A DNA stretch of 64,000 bases, from assembly GCA_016458225.1 (NCBI GenBank), contig JAEMGR010000021.1:100555-164554 (forward strand), in the 5' to 3' direction. Below, piece after piece: positions 42,032 to 50,593 of this stretch (position 1 is the first letter of the stretch; each line of letters opens with the position of its first letter). This stretch comes from Myxococcaceae bacterium JPH2 (lineage in GTDB: Bacteria; Myxococcota; Myxococcia; Myxococcales; Myxococcaceae). The notes beneath the pieces were generated by a model. It searched no databases and was not told the origin of the DNA. It was given only the letters and a program-made list of their open reading frames with translations. The position numbers were made by a program, and so were the translations under genes.

Positions 42032-42412
42032 GTGCTTCAACCTCCGACCACGGATGTTGGATTGTCAGGCACAAGCCATGTCTGTCTTGTGGCCGCTGAC
42101 TCGAAAACCGCGCGCGCTCACTTGTGTCACCGGTGGCTTCGCGGCTGAGTCGGAAATGCCAGACAATCAAATGTCTTGGATTGTTCGTGCAAAAGCATGC
42201 CCGAGCCGGGCCCGGCCTCGCTCGCGCACGTCTGGGTTCAATCAGTTGATTTAATCATGTGGTTGAGGTGGTGGGATGTCAAGGCCGGGACGGGAGCATG
42301 GACTGGCCAACAGTCCGGCGGCGCGCGAGGGGAGGCGGGGGAAGGGAAAGGTCTAGCGTCCCGACTTCGCGGGTCAGGTTCTGGCCTGGCGTCAACCGGA
42401 GGGAGGGAATCC
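42032..42412. promoter_or_regulatory. Divergent upstream region with long-range inverted repeat
   Basis: 380 bp between the hydrolase and cytochrome genes. GATTGTCAGGCA at 42060-42071 is repeated in inverted form as TGCCAGACAATC at 42157-42168 (11 of 12 bases), with a further direct GGATTGT at 42178. This arrangement suggests a looping operator. The open frame crossing the region has no ribosome site. Confidence 0.4.
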
Positions 42413-43816
42413 ATGAGGGTGTCTGGGAGCCGTTCGGCCGCATTGACCGTCGTGGCGTGCCTGGGGTTGTGGGCGGGAGGGGCCGCAGCGCAAGAGGTCT
42501 CTCCGAGGGGGAAGACGAGCTACATGCCCGTGGACCAGACCGAGCCGTTCTCGGAGGTCATGGCGCGCATGAAGGCGGACAAGCCCAAGGTGGAGGCGCG
42601 CCACCAGCAGCTGCTCGTGCAGCGCTACGACCTGGGGAACAAGCCCGCCTCGGGCGTCACGATGTCGCGAGGCAAGCCGGTGCAAGAGGGCGTGCGGGTG
42701 AAGCTGCCATCGGGCGTCACGTGGGACTCGCTCGCGGCGATGAGCCCCGAGGCCATCCGGGACAAGGGCATCTTCCCGCCCGGGCTGATGCCCCTGCCGC
42801 ATCCGAACCATCCGGAAGGCGGCATGCTCTTCCCCAAGTTCCACATCAACGAAATCAAGCAGCAGGAGGGCCGCGACCTCACGCGCTTCGACCTGGACTT
42901 CGACCTGCCAGACCACTTCCTGCCGGAGTTCCCGCCGCCCATCTTCCTCACCACGCGGCCGGACCTGGGGGACGTCTCGCAGGGCAAGCTCGTGACCCTC
43001 ATGAACGTTCAGGATCTGTTCAATGGCATCCTGAATCCCAAACAGCTGGAGGGGCTCCGGCTGCTCGTCACGCCCTTTCCCCAGCAGCAGTTCAACCAGA
43101 CGGCGGACCGCCGCTCGGAGCTGCCCAGCCGGGGCGTGTCGTGCTTCGACTGTCACGTGAATGGGCATACCAACGGGGCCACGCACCTGGTGGGAGACAT
43201 CCGCCCGCAGGAGTTCCGGCACCGCATCGAGACGCCCACGCTGCGCGGGGTGAACATCCAGCGGCTGTTCGGCTCGCAGCGCGCGCTGAAGACGGTGGAG
43301 GACTTCACCGAGTTCGAGCAGCGCGCGGCCTACTTCGACGGCGACCCGGTCATCGCCACGAAGAAGGGCGTCAACATCCTGGAGCGCGGCAGCCAGGTGC
43401 ACTTCATGGCCGAGGTGGAGGAGCTCTTCGACTTCCCGCCCGCGCCCAAGCTGCGCTTCGACGGGAAGTTGGATCCGAAGAAGGCCACGCCCGCGGAGGC
43501 GCGAGGCCAGGAGCTGTTCTTCGGCAAGGCGCAGTGCTCCGTGTGCCACACGGCGCCGTATTACACCGACAACCTGATGCACAACCTCCGGGCCGAGCGC
43601 TTCTACAAGCCCGTGCTCATCAACGGCGAGGTGATGGGCGCCGACGGCCCCATCAAGACGTTCCCGCTGCGCGGCATCCGCGACTCGCCGCCCTATCTGC
43701 ATGATGGCCGCCTGCTGACGCTGGAGGACACGGTCGAGTTCTTCAACCTCATCCTGGAGACGCGCCTGACGGCGCAGGAGAAGAAGGACCTGGTGGCGTT
43801 CATGCGCGTGCTGTGA
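42413..43816 (+). CDS. Secreted diheme cytochrome c
   Basis: A 467-residue protein with signal peptide (ALTVVACLGLWAGGAAA) and two heme sites: C244-FDC-H248 and C375-SVC-H379. The second lies in a domain close to bacterial cytochrome c peroxidase (GQELFFGKAQCSVCHTAPYYTDNLMHN, FPLRGIRDSPPYLHDGRLLTLEDTVEFFN). The region between the hemes has no known domain. Function as a cytochrome c peroxidase-like or B6-type electron-transfer protein in the periplasm is inferred. ATG 42413 has GGAGGGAGGG upstream. Confidence 0.88.
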   Translation: MRVSGSRSAALTVVACLGLWAGGAAAQEVSPRGKTSYMPVDQTEPFSEVMARMKADKPKVEARHQQLLVQRYDLGNKPASGVTMSRGKPVQEGVRVKLPSGVTWDSLAAMSPEAIRDKGIFPPGLMPLPHPNHPEGGMLFPKFHINEIKQQEGRDLTRFDLDFDLPDHFLPEFPPPIFLTTRPDLGDVSQGKLVTLMNVQDLFNGILNPKQLEGLRLLVTPFPQQQFNQTADRRSELPSRGVSCFDCHVNGHTNGATHLVGDIRPQEFRHRIETPTLRGVNIQRLFGSQRALKTVEDFTEFEQRAAYFDGDPVIATKKGVNILERGSQVHFMAEVEELFDFPPAPKLRFDGKLDPKKATPAEARGQELFFGKAQCSVCHTAPYYTDNLMHNLRAERFYKPVLINGEVMGADGPIKTFPLRGIRDSPPYLHDGRLLTLEDTVEFFNLILETRLTAQEKKDLVAFMRVL

Positions 43817-43931
43817 GAGCGGGCACGCCTCCGCGCATCGCGCCGGTTGTCGCTGCCGGCGCGGTGCTGCTAGGGGGAGAGAACACCCGCGCGGCCATCC
43901 CGTGCCGTGCCTTGCCTGTTGGGACATACTC

Positions 43932-45107
43932 GTGGCTCACCCGCTCTTCGATGCCGTGGTCCGTGGCGATGTCGCCGCGGTCCGAACGTTGGCCGCTTCC
44001 TCCGTGGGAACCCCGCTGGTGGACGAGTTCGGTCGTCCGCCGCTCAGCGTGGCCTGCGCTCGCGCCGGAGAGGTGTCCCTGGACGTGGTGCAGGCGCTGC
44101 TCGACGCCGGGGCGGATCTCCACGCCGTGCAGGGCAAGGCCAGCGACGAAGAGGCGGGCTGGACGGCGCTGCACCAGGCGTGTCTGCGGGGCACCTTCCC
44201 GTCGGCCATCGAGGTGGTGCGGTTGCTCCTGGAGCGCGGCGCGAACCCTCGCGGGAGCGGGAGCGACGGTGGCTTCACGCCGCTCTACTTCGCGCTGACC
44301 ACCCATCACCTCGGTATCGCCGAGGCGCTCTTGAAGGCGGGCGCGTCCGCCAGCGCGCCGCTGAAGACCGGCACCCCGCTGCACCATGTGGCCGCGCTGT
44401 TCCGCGACCGCAAGAAGGGGGAGTACGAGGAGGACGAACTCGAGTCGATGGCCACGGACGCCGTCCAGCTCCTCCTGGCTCACGGCGCGGACGTCCAGGC
44501 GCGGGATGCTCAGGGAGAGTCGCCGCTGGCCAAGGCGCTGCTGTACCGCCTGCCCGCAGAGGCCATCCTCGCACTCCTCAAGGCGGGCGCTCCCCTGGAT
44601 GACCGGGTGGATCTGGGCACGCCGCCGGAGGTCCTGCGCTGCTCGACACCGGCCATGGCCATCGGTCTGGGCCAGCCGCCGGCGGTGCTCGCGGCCATGC
44701 TGGAGCGCGGCTTGGACACGTCGCCCTCGACGGAGCCCGAGGGTCAGAACCTGCTGCACTTCGCGGCGATGAAGCGCTTCGATGCGGTGGACCTCATCCT
44801 CAATTCACGGCCGAAGCAGGACGTCGATGCGCGCGACGAGAGCGGCGCCACCGCGCTGTTCCTCGCGGCTTGGACGGGGAAGCTCAAGAGCGTCGAGGCC
44901 CTGCTGGCGCGCGGCGCGAACCCGGACCTGCCGGACTCAGGGGGCAACACCCCGCTGCACACGGCGGCGCGCAATGGTCATGACGACGTGGTCGCGGCGC
45001 TGCTCGCGGGCGGCGCCAACCCCCGCTTGCTCAACCAGGCGAAGGAGTCGCCGGCGGACCGGGCTCGGAAGCAGGGCCACGCGGCCCTCGCCGCGAAGCT
45101 CAGCTGA
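43932..45107 (+). CDS. Ankyrin-repeat protein
   Basis: A 391-residue soluble protein made almost wholly of ankyrin repeats: recurrent G-x-T-(P/A)-L-H-x-A and (V/A)-x-x-L-L-x-x-G-A-(D/N) units, e.g. GWTALHQACLRG, TPLHHVAALFRD, GNTPLHTAARNGHDDVVAALLAGGANP. About ten repeats are present. It probably serves as a binding scaffold. No enzymatic domain is attached. Start GTG 43932 is the best placed. GTG 43902 is also open. Its last 8 bp overlap the convergent LysR gene. Confidence 0.84.
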   Translation: MAHPLFDAVVRGDVAAVRTLAASSVGTPLVDEFGRPPLSVACARAGEVSLDVVQALLDAGADLHAVQGKASDEEAGWTALHQACLRGTFPSAIEVVRLLLERGANPRGSGSDGGFTPLYFALTTHHLGIAEALLKAGASASAPLKTGTPLHHVAALFRDRKKGEYEEDELESMATDAVQLLLAHGADVQARDAQGESPLAKALLYRLPAEAILALLKAGAPLDDRVDLGTPPEVLRCSTPAMAIGLGQPPAVLAAMLERGLDTSPSTEPEGQNLLHFAAMKRFDAVDLILNSRPKQDVDARDESGATALFLAAWTGKLKSVEALLARGANPDLPDSGGNTPLHTAARNGHDDVVAALLAGGANPRLLNQAKESPADRARKQGHAALAAKLS

Positions 45108-45966
45108 GTTCGGCGCGCAGCCAGGCCTTGAACGCGGTCACATCCTCGCGCGCCGTCAGCGGGCGAGGGTGGACCACCCAGTAGCCGAAGTCATTCGGCA
45201 CGGTCTGCTCGAAGGGTTGGATCAGCCGTCCGGCCCGCAGGTCCTCCGAGGCGAGCGTGAGGCGGCCCAGGGCCACGCCCAGGCCCGCCTTCGCCGCCTG
45301 GAGCACGAGGCTCGCGTCGTCGAAGCTCAGCCCCGGACGGACCTCCACTCCCTCCGCGCCCGCGGCATCCAGCCAGCGTCGCCAGCCATCCTTCGGGGTG
45401 TCGTGCAGGAGCGGCAGCCGCGCGAGGTCCGCGGGCTTGCGCAGGCGACGCGCGAGCGCGGGGCTGCACAGCGGGCTCAGCGTCTCCTGTGACAACAGCT
45501 CGGCCTTGAGGCCCGTCCATCGGCCCAGGCCGGAGCGGATGCCCAGGTCGAACCGCTCGTCGAGGAAGTCCCACAGCTCGGCGGAGCTGCTCACGTGCAG
45601 CGTGAAGTCGGGGTGGGCGCGGCGGAAGGACTCCAATCGCGGCAGCAGCCAGCAGGTCGCGAAGGAGGGCAGGACGGTGAGGCGCAGCGGGCCTTGCTCC
45701 CGTTCGTGGAGGCGCGCGGTCGCCTCGGACATGCGATCGAACGCGGGGGTCAGCTCGCGCAGGTACGCCGCGCCTCGGGCGGTGAGGCGCAGGGCGTGGC
45801 CGCGCCGCTCGAACAGCGTCACGCCGAGCCAGTCCTCCAACTGCCGCACCTGATGGCTGATGGCGGCCTGGGTGACGCACAGCTCGGCGGCGGCACGCGT
45901 GAAGCTCAGGTGCCGCGCTCCCGCCTCGAAGGCTCGGAGCGCGCCGAGTGGTGGCATGCGGCGCAT
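45100..45966 (-). CDS. LysR-family regulator, GcvA-like
   Basis: A 288-residue LysR protein of the GcvA branch, with helix-turn-helix (LGALRAFEAGARHLSFTRAAAELCVTQAAISHQVRQLEDWLGVTLFERRG) and a substrate domain with LTVLPSFATCWLLPRLESFRRAHPDF, FDLGIRSGLG and KAGLGVALGRLTLA. It lies divergent from the LysE-type exporter gene, an arrangement seen with ArgP/LysG and LysE, so it may control amino-acid export. It overlaps the ankyrin gene tail-to-tail by 8 bp. Confidence 0.92.
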   Translation of the reverse strand: MRRMPPLGALRAFEAGARHLSFTRAAAELCVTQAAISHQVRQLEDWLGVTLFERRGHALRLTARGAAYLRELTPAFDRMSEATARLHEREQGPLRLTVLPSFATCWLLPRLESFRRAHPDFTLHVSSSAELWDFLDERFDLGIRSGLGRWTGLKAELLSQETLSPLCSPALARRLRKPADLARLPLLHDTPKDGWRRWLDAAGAEGVEVRPGLSFDDASLVLQAAKAGLGVALGRLTLASEDLRAGRLIQPFEQTVPNDFGYWVVHPRPLTAREDVTAFKAWLRAELS

Positions 45967-46079
45967 GGTCGATGAACCCCGTTTATCGAGCGCGCGAGGA
46001 TAGCTCGCTGGGGCTCCGCTCCGAAATGAGGTCTGTCTCTCGCGACGAAACGACGCACGTGCGCCGAGGGTACGCGGAC

Positions 46080-46685
46080 ATGATCTCCCCCGAAGTCTGG
46101 TTGCTGTTCATGGGCTACACGGTCCCCATGGTGTTCAGTCCCGGTCCGGGCAACACCGTGCTCGCCACGGCGGGCGGGCGCTTCGGCGTCCGGGGGACCT
46201 TGGCATTCTGGCTGGGCTTCGAGGTCGCCAACGTCGCCCTCTGCATCCTCTACGGCCTGGGGCTGGGGCGCGTGCTCCACGCGGTGCCGTGGCTGTACCC
46301 GGTGCTGCACTGGGGCGGCGTGGTGTACCTGCTGTATCTGGCGTGGGGCTTCTTCCGCTCCTCGGCGGCGCCGGCCGAGGAGCGCGAGGCGCTCGGTCCA
46401 CCGGGCTTCGGTGAGGGGCTGCTCGCGGTGGCGCTCAACCCCAAGATCCACTCGATGGTCCTGGTGATGTTCTCGCAGTTCCTGGACCCGGCGCAGTCGC
46501 TGGGCGCTCAGGTGGCTCAGCTCACGGTGGCGTTCCTGGTCGTCTGCGTGGTGTGCCACTTCCCGTGGATCTACGGCGGGAAGCTCATCCTGGGGCGCTT
46601 CCATGGCGAGCGCGCCGTTCGCATCCAGGGCTGGACGTTCGGCGCGTGCATGCTGGCGGTCGCGGGCTACGTGGCGCTCGCGTGA
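46080..46685 (+). CDS. LysE/RhtB-family amino-acid exporter
   Basis: A 201-residue membrane protein with about six helices and the family start WLLFMGYTVPMVFSPGPGNTVLATAGGRFGVRGTLAFWLGFEVANV, then NPKIHSMVLVMFSQFL. LysE/RhtB exporters move lysine, arginine, threonine or homoserine lactones out of the cell. The substrate cannot be told here. ATG 46080 has GAGGG nine bases upstream. The upstream open frame crosses the LysR promoter side. Confidence 0.87.
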   Translation: MISPEVWLLFMGYTVPMVFSPGPGNTVLATAGGRFGVRGTLAFWLGFEVANVALCILYGLGLGRVLHAVPWLYPVLHWGGVVYLLYLAWGFFRSSAAPAEEREALGPPGFGEGLLAVALNPKIHSMVLVMFSQFLDPAQSLGAQVAQLTVAFLVVCVVCHFPWIYGGKLILGRFHGERAVRIQGWTFGACMLAVAGYVALA

Positions 46686-46692
46686 AGACGCG

Positions 46693-47478
46693 TCACCCGT
46701 TGGGGCCGAGGTTCGTCGGAACCTCGACCGCGCGGGTCCACACGTAGCGCTGGGCGAAGTCGCAGCCCAGTCCCGCGTTGGGACCCAGGTGAGCGCCATC
46801 CGCCACGCACATGGGCGCGAGGGACGCATCCGGCGCGCAGGCGCGAGCGGGCGCGGCCTGGGGCAGGCTGGTGACTTCGTATTCGAGCGTCGCCACGCCG
46901 GAGGACAGGTCCACGCTCACGCACGTCACCTTCGTGGTGTGCGCGCCGAGGAACCACTCGACCGCCGAGTAGAGGCCGGTCGCGGAGCCCTCCCCGGTGA
47001 AGGAGAACGACGCCGCGAGGACGTCTCCCGGCTGAGGGCTGGGGTGCTCCAGGAAGAACGCCTGGGTGGCCTCGTGCGTGTGCGGCCGGCTCGCGAGGTC
47101 GTCCAGGTAGCGCTCATCCAGGACGGTGAAGCGGTCCGTCCCATCCGGCAGCGTGTCCCACTGGCCGAGCGTTCCCGGCTTCTGCTCGCGGAGCCACGGG
47201 CCCCAGAGCTTCAACCAATCCCCCCGCAGGCCGTCATGGCGCGGCAGCCCCCCGAAGTCGGCGCGGGACAAATCCTGGAGGACGGTGGCCGCGCGCGAGT
47301 CCTTGCCCGCCACCGCCGACACGCCCTTGTCGAGCAAGCTCAAGCCCCGCTCCGCCCCCGTGAAGGCCAGCGCGACCGTCGCCTGCGTCACCTGCTCGAT
47401 GGAGGGGAGCTGGAGGTCTGTCTTCGGGAGCGAGATCTTCGGCGCGACCGCATCCTTGACTCGGGAAAACCATGACAT
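46693..47478 (-). CDS. Hypothetical protein, 261 residues
   Basis: A soluble protein (MSWFSRVKDAVAPKISLPKTDLQLPSIEQVTQATVALAFTG...) starting at ATG 47478 with GAGG upstream. It has a helical first third, a middle part with DFGGLPRHDGLRGDWLKLWGPWL, and a beta-rich C-terminal half (DVLAASFSFTGEGSATGLYSAVEWFLGAHTTKV, TLEYEVTSLPQ, three cysteines near the end). No signal peptide. I do not recognise a family. Convergent with the LysE gene. Confidence 0.72.
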   Translation of the reverse strand: MSWFSRVKDAVAPKISLPKTDLQLPSIEQVTQATVALAFTGAERGLSLLDKGVSAVAGKDSRAATVLQDLSRADFGGLPRHDGLRGDWLKLWGPWLREQKPGTLGQWDTLPDGTDRFTVLDERYLDDLASRPHTHEATQAFFLEHPSPQPGDVLAASFSFTGEGSATGLYSAVEWFLGAHTTKVTCVSVDLSSGVATLEYEVTSLPQAAPARACAPDASLAPMCVADGAHLGPNAGLGCDFAQRYVWTRAVEVPTNLGPNG

Positions 47479-47700
47479 GGGCGACCTCGTTGAAGTTCGG
47501 AGCGTCCGGCGGGCCTCCAATCAGTTATCGCGCCTTCGCGCTACGGGTTGCTTCCGACACACTTGATCGCCTTCTGGGTTACAAAAGACCCGTCTTGCAT
47601 GTCGGGTATGGGGCACGCCTGAGAGGGAATAGGGCGGGGTGGGAGGAGTTGAGCAGCCCCGCCGACGAGTCACTCCCTCTCGCTGCGTTGGAGTCCACCC

Positions 47701-47949
47701 GTGACGCTCTTGCCCCTCCTGTTGGCCTGCATCGCGTACCCGCCCGACATTGCCGAGAGCGAGCCCGCGGCGAAGGAGGCAGCGGCCCGACAGGAGCGCC
47801 CCGCTGTCATCAAGGACGTCCGCGCGGCCCCCCTCCCGAAGGACAAGGCGAGAGAGAGGGGGGCGCCGCGCCTCTCAGCTCCGAGACCTGAGGCACGCCA
47901 CGACCGCCGCGGCGAGGTTCGAGGCACGCGGCTCGCCGATTCGAAATGA
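47701..47949 (+). CDS. Small lipoprotein or truncated remnant, 82 residues
   Basis: GTG 47701 has GGAG seven bases upstream and begins a short lipoprotein signal with lipobox LLLAC (Cys10). After 45 Lys/Ala/Pro-rich residues the frame becomes Arg-rich and runs into the 3' end of the convergent serine hydrolase gene, overlapping it by 75 bp. A good start with a poor end suggests a gene that has lost its 3' part. It may still be expressed as a small lipoprotein. Confidence 0.4.
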   Translation: MTLLPLLLACIAYPPDIAESEPAAKEAAARQERPAVIKDVRAAPLPKDKARERGAPRLSAPRPEARHDRRGEVRGTRLADSK

Positions 47950-49128
47950 CCAGAGGTTCGTGACGTAGCCGAAGCCGACACCGGCATCCGGGTCGGCGAA
48001 GGCGATGGATCCGCCGGAGCCAGGGTGGCCAAACGACCCTGGCCCGACCAGCGGCATCGGTGGGCATGCCCGCCAGAACCCGAGCGACATGTAGAAGGAC
48101 CGGTTGGCGGGAACATCGAGTCCCGGCGGCAGTCCATTCATCCGCGTCTTGTCGGTGTGGACCTCGGTCATCTTCTCGACGGTCGCCGGATTCAACAGGC
48201 GCACGCCATCGACCGTGCTCACGGTGGCCGCATACATCCGCGCCAGCGAGTGCGCGTCCGAGAACATGTTCCCAAAGGGGAACTCCGCCGCGCGGAAGGC
48301 ACGCGTGTTCATGTAGCCGCTGGAGTGATCGAACGCGCCGCCGAGCTGTCCGGCGCGAGCTTGCACGGAGTTGGGCCCCCACACGGCGTTCATCCAGGCG
48401 ATGACCGTGTCCCGGTCGAGGCCGGTGGTTTCGATCATCCCGGCGGTCATCTCCTCGAGCGTGAACGGGGCGGCGTACTCAATCCGCGCCACCCGTCCCT
48501 CTTGCTCCGACGGCAGTCCGATCCACGCGCTCAGCCCGAGTGGGGCCGCGACCTCGTTGGCGAAGAACGTGCCGAGCGAGGTGCCGGTGATCCGCCGCAC
48601 CACCTCCCCCACGAGGAACCCGAAGGTCATGCTGTGGTAGACGTGCTCGGTGCCCGGCCGCCACTCCGGCTTCTGCGCTTCGAGCGCGCGGATGACCGGA
48701 TGCCAGGCGCAGGCGTCCTCGAAGGTCAGCGGACCATCGACGAGCGGCAGACCGGCTTGATGGGAGAGGAGCCAGCGCACGGGGATGTGCTCCTTGCCGG
48801 CGGCGCCGAACTCAGGCCAGTACTTGATCACCGGGGCGTCCAGATCGAGCTGGCCGCGCTGAGCGAGCAGGTGGGCGCAGATCGCGGTCGCGCCTTTGGT
48901 CGTGGAAGCGACCAATGCGAGGGTGTCCTTGTTCCACGGGCGGTTCGCCTCGCGATCCGCCAGGCCTCCCCACACATCGACCACGGGACGGCCGTCCGCG
49001 TAGACACAGCACGCCGCGCCGACCTCGCCGGGCGACCCTTCGAAGTTCGTCCGGAAGACGTCGGCCACGCTTCCCCAGCCATCCTCGACGTGGCCCTGCA
49101 TGACGGTCCTGCTTGCCGTGTTCAGCAT
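47875..49128 (-). CDS. Serine hydrolase of the beta-lactamase/class C family (EstB-like)
   Basis: A 417-residue protein. The catalytic set is S75-T-T-K78, Y164-H-S166 in place of YxN, and HPGSGGS near the C-terminus in place of KTG. These match family VIII esterases (EstB type) more than beta-lactamases. WRPGTEHVYHSMTFGFLVGEVVRRITG and PVVDVWGGLAD are typical. There is no signal peptide. It probably cleaves esters of an unknown kind. ATG 49128 has AAGGAC upstream. Confidence 0.88.
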   Translation of the reverse strand: MLNTASRTVMQGHVEDGWGSVADVFRTNFEGSPGEVGAACCVYADGRPVVDVWGGLADREANRPWNKDTLALVASTTKGATAICAHLLAQRGQLDLDAPVIKYWPEFGAAGKEHIPVRWLLSHQAGLPLVDGPLTFEDACAWHPVIRALEAQKPEWRPGTEHVYHSMTFGFLVGEVVRRITGTSLGTFFANEVAAPLGLSAWIGLPSEQEGRVARIEYAAPFTLEEMTAGMIETTGLDRDTVIAWMNAVWGPNSVQARAGQLGGAFDHSSGYMNTRAFRAAEFPFGNMFSDAHSLARMYAATVSTVDGVRLLNPATVEKMTEVHTDKTRMNGLPPGLDVPANRSFYMSLGFWRACPPMPLVGPGSFGHPGSGGSIAFADPDAGVGFGYVTNLWSFRIGEPRASNLAAAVVACLRSRS

Positions 49129-49347
49129 GCTGTATGTCCTTTCGAGTGAGGTGAAGGCGAAATGCTCGCGCCGCGCCGCAGCACCTCGGGTCGTGCTTGG
49201 CGAACGGGTGCCCCGTGTTGATGTTTGTATTTGGGCGCGGTGAAGGGTGCTGCCGCCATCGCCGGCCCGAGCAGCACGTGGGCTCGGTGCGGGGGGATGG
49301 GCGTGGAGTTGCTTGGGAATGCCGCACGTCGATGACGTGCAGGGGCG

Positions 49348-49710
49348 CTATGAGGCCTGCTTGGAGGCTGCTTCGGCGGCTTGGGCGATGGCGTGGGTCA
49401 GCCGCTCTCGCTCCCGGATGATCCATGCCCCCTTCGGATAGTTCCGGACGAACGCCTCGATGAACTCCACCGGATCATCCCCGACGATTTGGCGGATGGG
49501 GGTTTGGTTCGCCGCGCTCTGTTCGAACAGGTCGACGAGGTCCGCGTACATCGCTGTCCCGTCGCCCCCCGTTCCAAAGTACGTCAGGTATCGCTCCAGG
49601 GCATCGACCGCCGCGCGATAGTTCTCGGGGAGCTGTTTCACGCGAGCTTTGTACTCTCGCCATTGTTTCTTCTCGCCAATCACCGTCGAGATGAACTTTG
49701 AGATGAGCAT
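49348..49710 (-). CDS. DUF1048-family protein
   Basis: A 120-residue helical protein (EYKARVKQLPENYRAAVDALERYLTYFG, DLVDLFEQSAANQTPIRQIVGDDPVEFIEAFVRNY, WIIRERERLTHAI). The pattern fits DUF1048, whose genes usually lie after PadR regulators as here. Only 1 bp separates its ATG from the PadR stop. Function unknown. The pair is thought to act together in stress or drug response. Confidence 0.82.
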   Translation of the reverse strand: MLISKFISTVIGEKKQWREYKARVKQLPENYRAAVDALERYLTYFGTGGDGTAMYADLVDLFEQSAANQTPIRQIVGDDPVEFIEAFVRNYPKGAWIIRERERLTHAIAQAAEAASKQAS

Positions 49711-49711
49711 G

Positions 49712-50041
49712 TCATTGACCTCCGTGTTGGAGTTGTTGGATTCGTTCCGCGAGGAAGCTCCAGGTGTTCCAGAACTCTTCGAGGTATTCCTGCCCCTGCG
49801 CGTTGAGCGAGTACACCTTGCGCGGCGGCCCCTTCTCCGACGGGACCTTCTCCACGTCGACCAGACCGCGCTGTTCGACTCGGACGAGCAGCGCGTAGAC
49901 GGTGCCCTCGGCGATGTCGGAGAAGCCCAGCTCCTTCAGCCGCGCCGTGATTTCGTAGCCATAGGCGGGCCGCATGGACAGGAGCGCGAGGACGATGCCC
50001 TCCAGGATTCCCTTCAGCATCTCCGTCATCTGCTTGCCCAC
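49712..50041 (-). CDS. PadR-family transcriptional regulator
   Basis: A 109-residue winged-helix repressor: MLKGILEGIVLALLSMRPAYGYEITARLKELGFSDIAEGTVYALLVRVEQRGLV, KGPPRKVYSLNAQG and a short C-terminal helix. Start GTG 50041 with GGAGAG six bases upstream. ATG 50029 would also work. A 44-bp imperfect palindrome immediately upstream is the likely operator for autorepression of this two-gene operon. Confidence 0.92.
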   Translation of the reverse strand: MGKQMTEMLKGILEGIVLALLSMRPAYGYEITARLKELGFSDIAEGTVYALLVRVEQRGLVDVEKVPSEKGPPRKVYSLNAQGQEYLEEFWNTWSFLAERIQQLQHGGQ

Positions 50042-50055
50042 GGCGCGCTCTCCAT

Positions 50056-50099
50056 CTACTTAGCGTTGCTTGGTACTGGTACTTAGTAACGCAAAGTAG
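50056..50099. promoter_or_regulatory. 44-bp palindromic operator of the PadR operon
   Basis: An inverted repeat centred near 50077. The inner arms are GCGTTnCTnnGTAC / GTACnnAGnAACGC (50063-50092), and the outer arms CTACTT / AAGTAG (50056-50061 and 50094-50099). It lies 15 bp upstream of the PadR start and is AT-richer than its flanks, so it also covers the promoter. Confidence 0.7.
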
Positions 50100-50140
50100 T
50101 GGGGATGGCAAGTGGACCTGTCGGCCCGCCGAAGGCGTCC

Positions 50141-50593
50141 CTAGACCTCTTCGAACTCTGCTCCGGTGACGTGGGCGCGCTCCAGGGCCGCCTTGATGTC
50201 CTCGGAGACGATGAGCACGCCGGTCCATCCCCAGGGGCGGAACACCTTGGCCTCACCCACCGCGGAGGGCTCAATCCGCATCCCGTAGACGCTGCGGTAC
50301 ATGCCGAGCTTGTCGGGCCGTTCGTCCTCGGGCTTCCAATACATGACCTCTTCCGAGGCCTCGTCGTCGATGCATCGGATGAGACGCGTTGCCACGAGAA
50401 TGAGGTACTCGTCGGGGCAGCCCTTGATGTCCACCGGAATCAATTGCACGTCATTGGGGGCCATCTCCGCGAAGAGCATGGCGGCCCTGATGTGAACCAC
50501 GGGGGTCGAACCCGTGCCGCGTTCTGCCCGAGGACTTCCCCGTACGCCTCGCTCGCTGCGCGGAGCTGTGTGGACTGGCCAGCAGCGGGCCAT
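50141..50593 (-). pseudogene. Imm11 immunity gene remnant (5' part deleted)
   Basis: From about residue 27 of this frame to the end, the sequence matches the C-terminal 125 residues of the intact Imm11 at 22263-22838: STPVV, APNDVQLIPVDIKG, TRLIRCIDDEASEEV, GMYRSVYGMRIEPSAVGEAKVFRPWGW, IKAALERAHVTGAEFEEV. The first 65 residues of the family are absent. The 5' part of this frame is antisense-like sequence and out-of-frame toxin. It should not be a working immunity protein unless the C-terminal part suffices. Confidence 0.75.

Noticed and set aside
47875..49128. Calling the SxxK hydrolase a beta-lactamase
   Set aside because: No signal peptide, YHS instead of YxN, and HPGSGGS instead of KTG fit esterases better.
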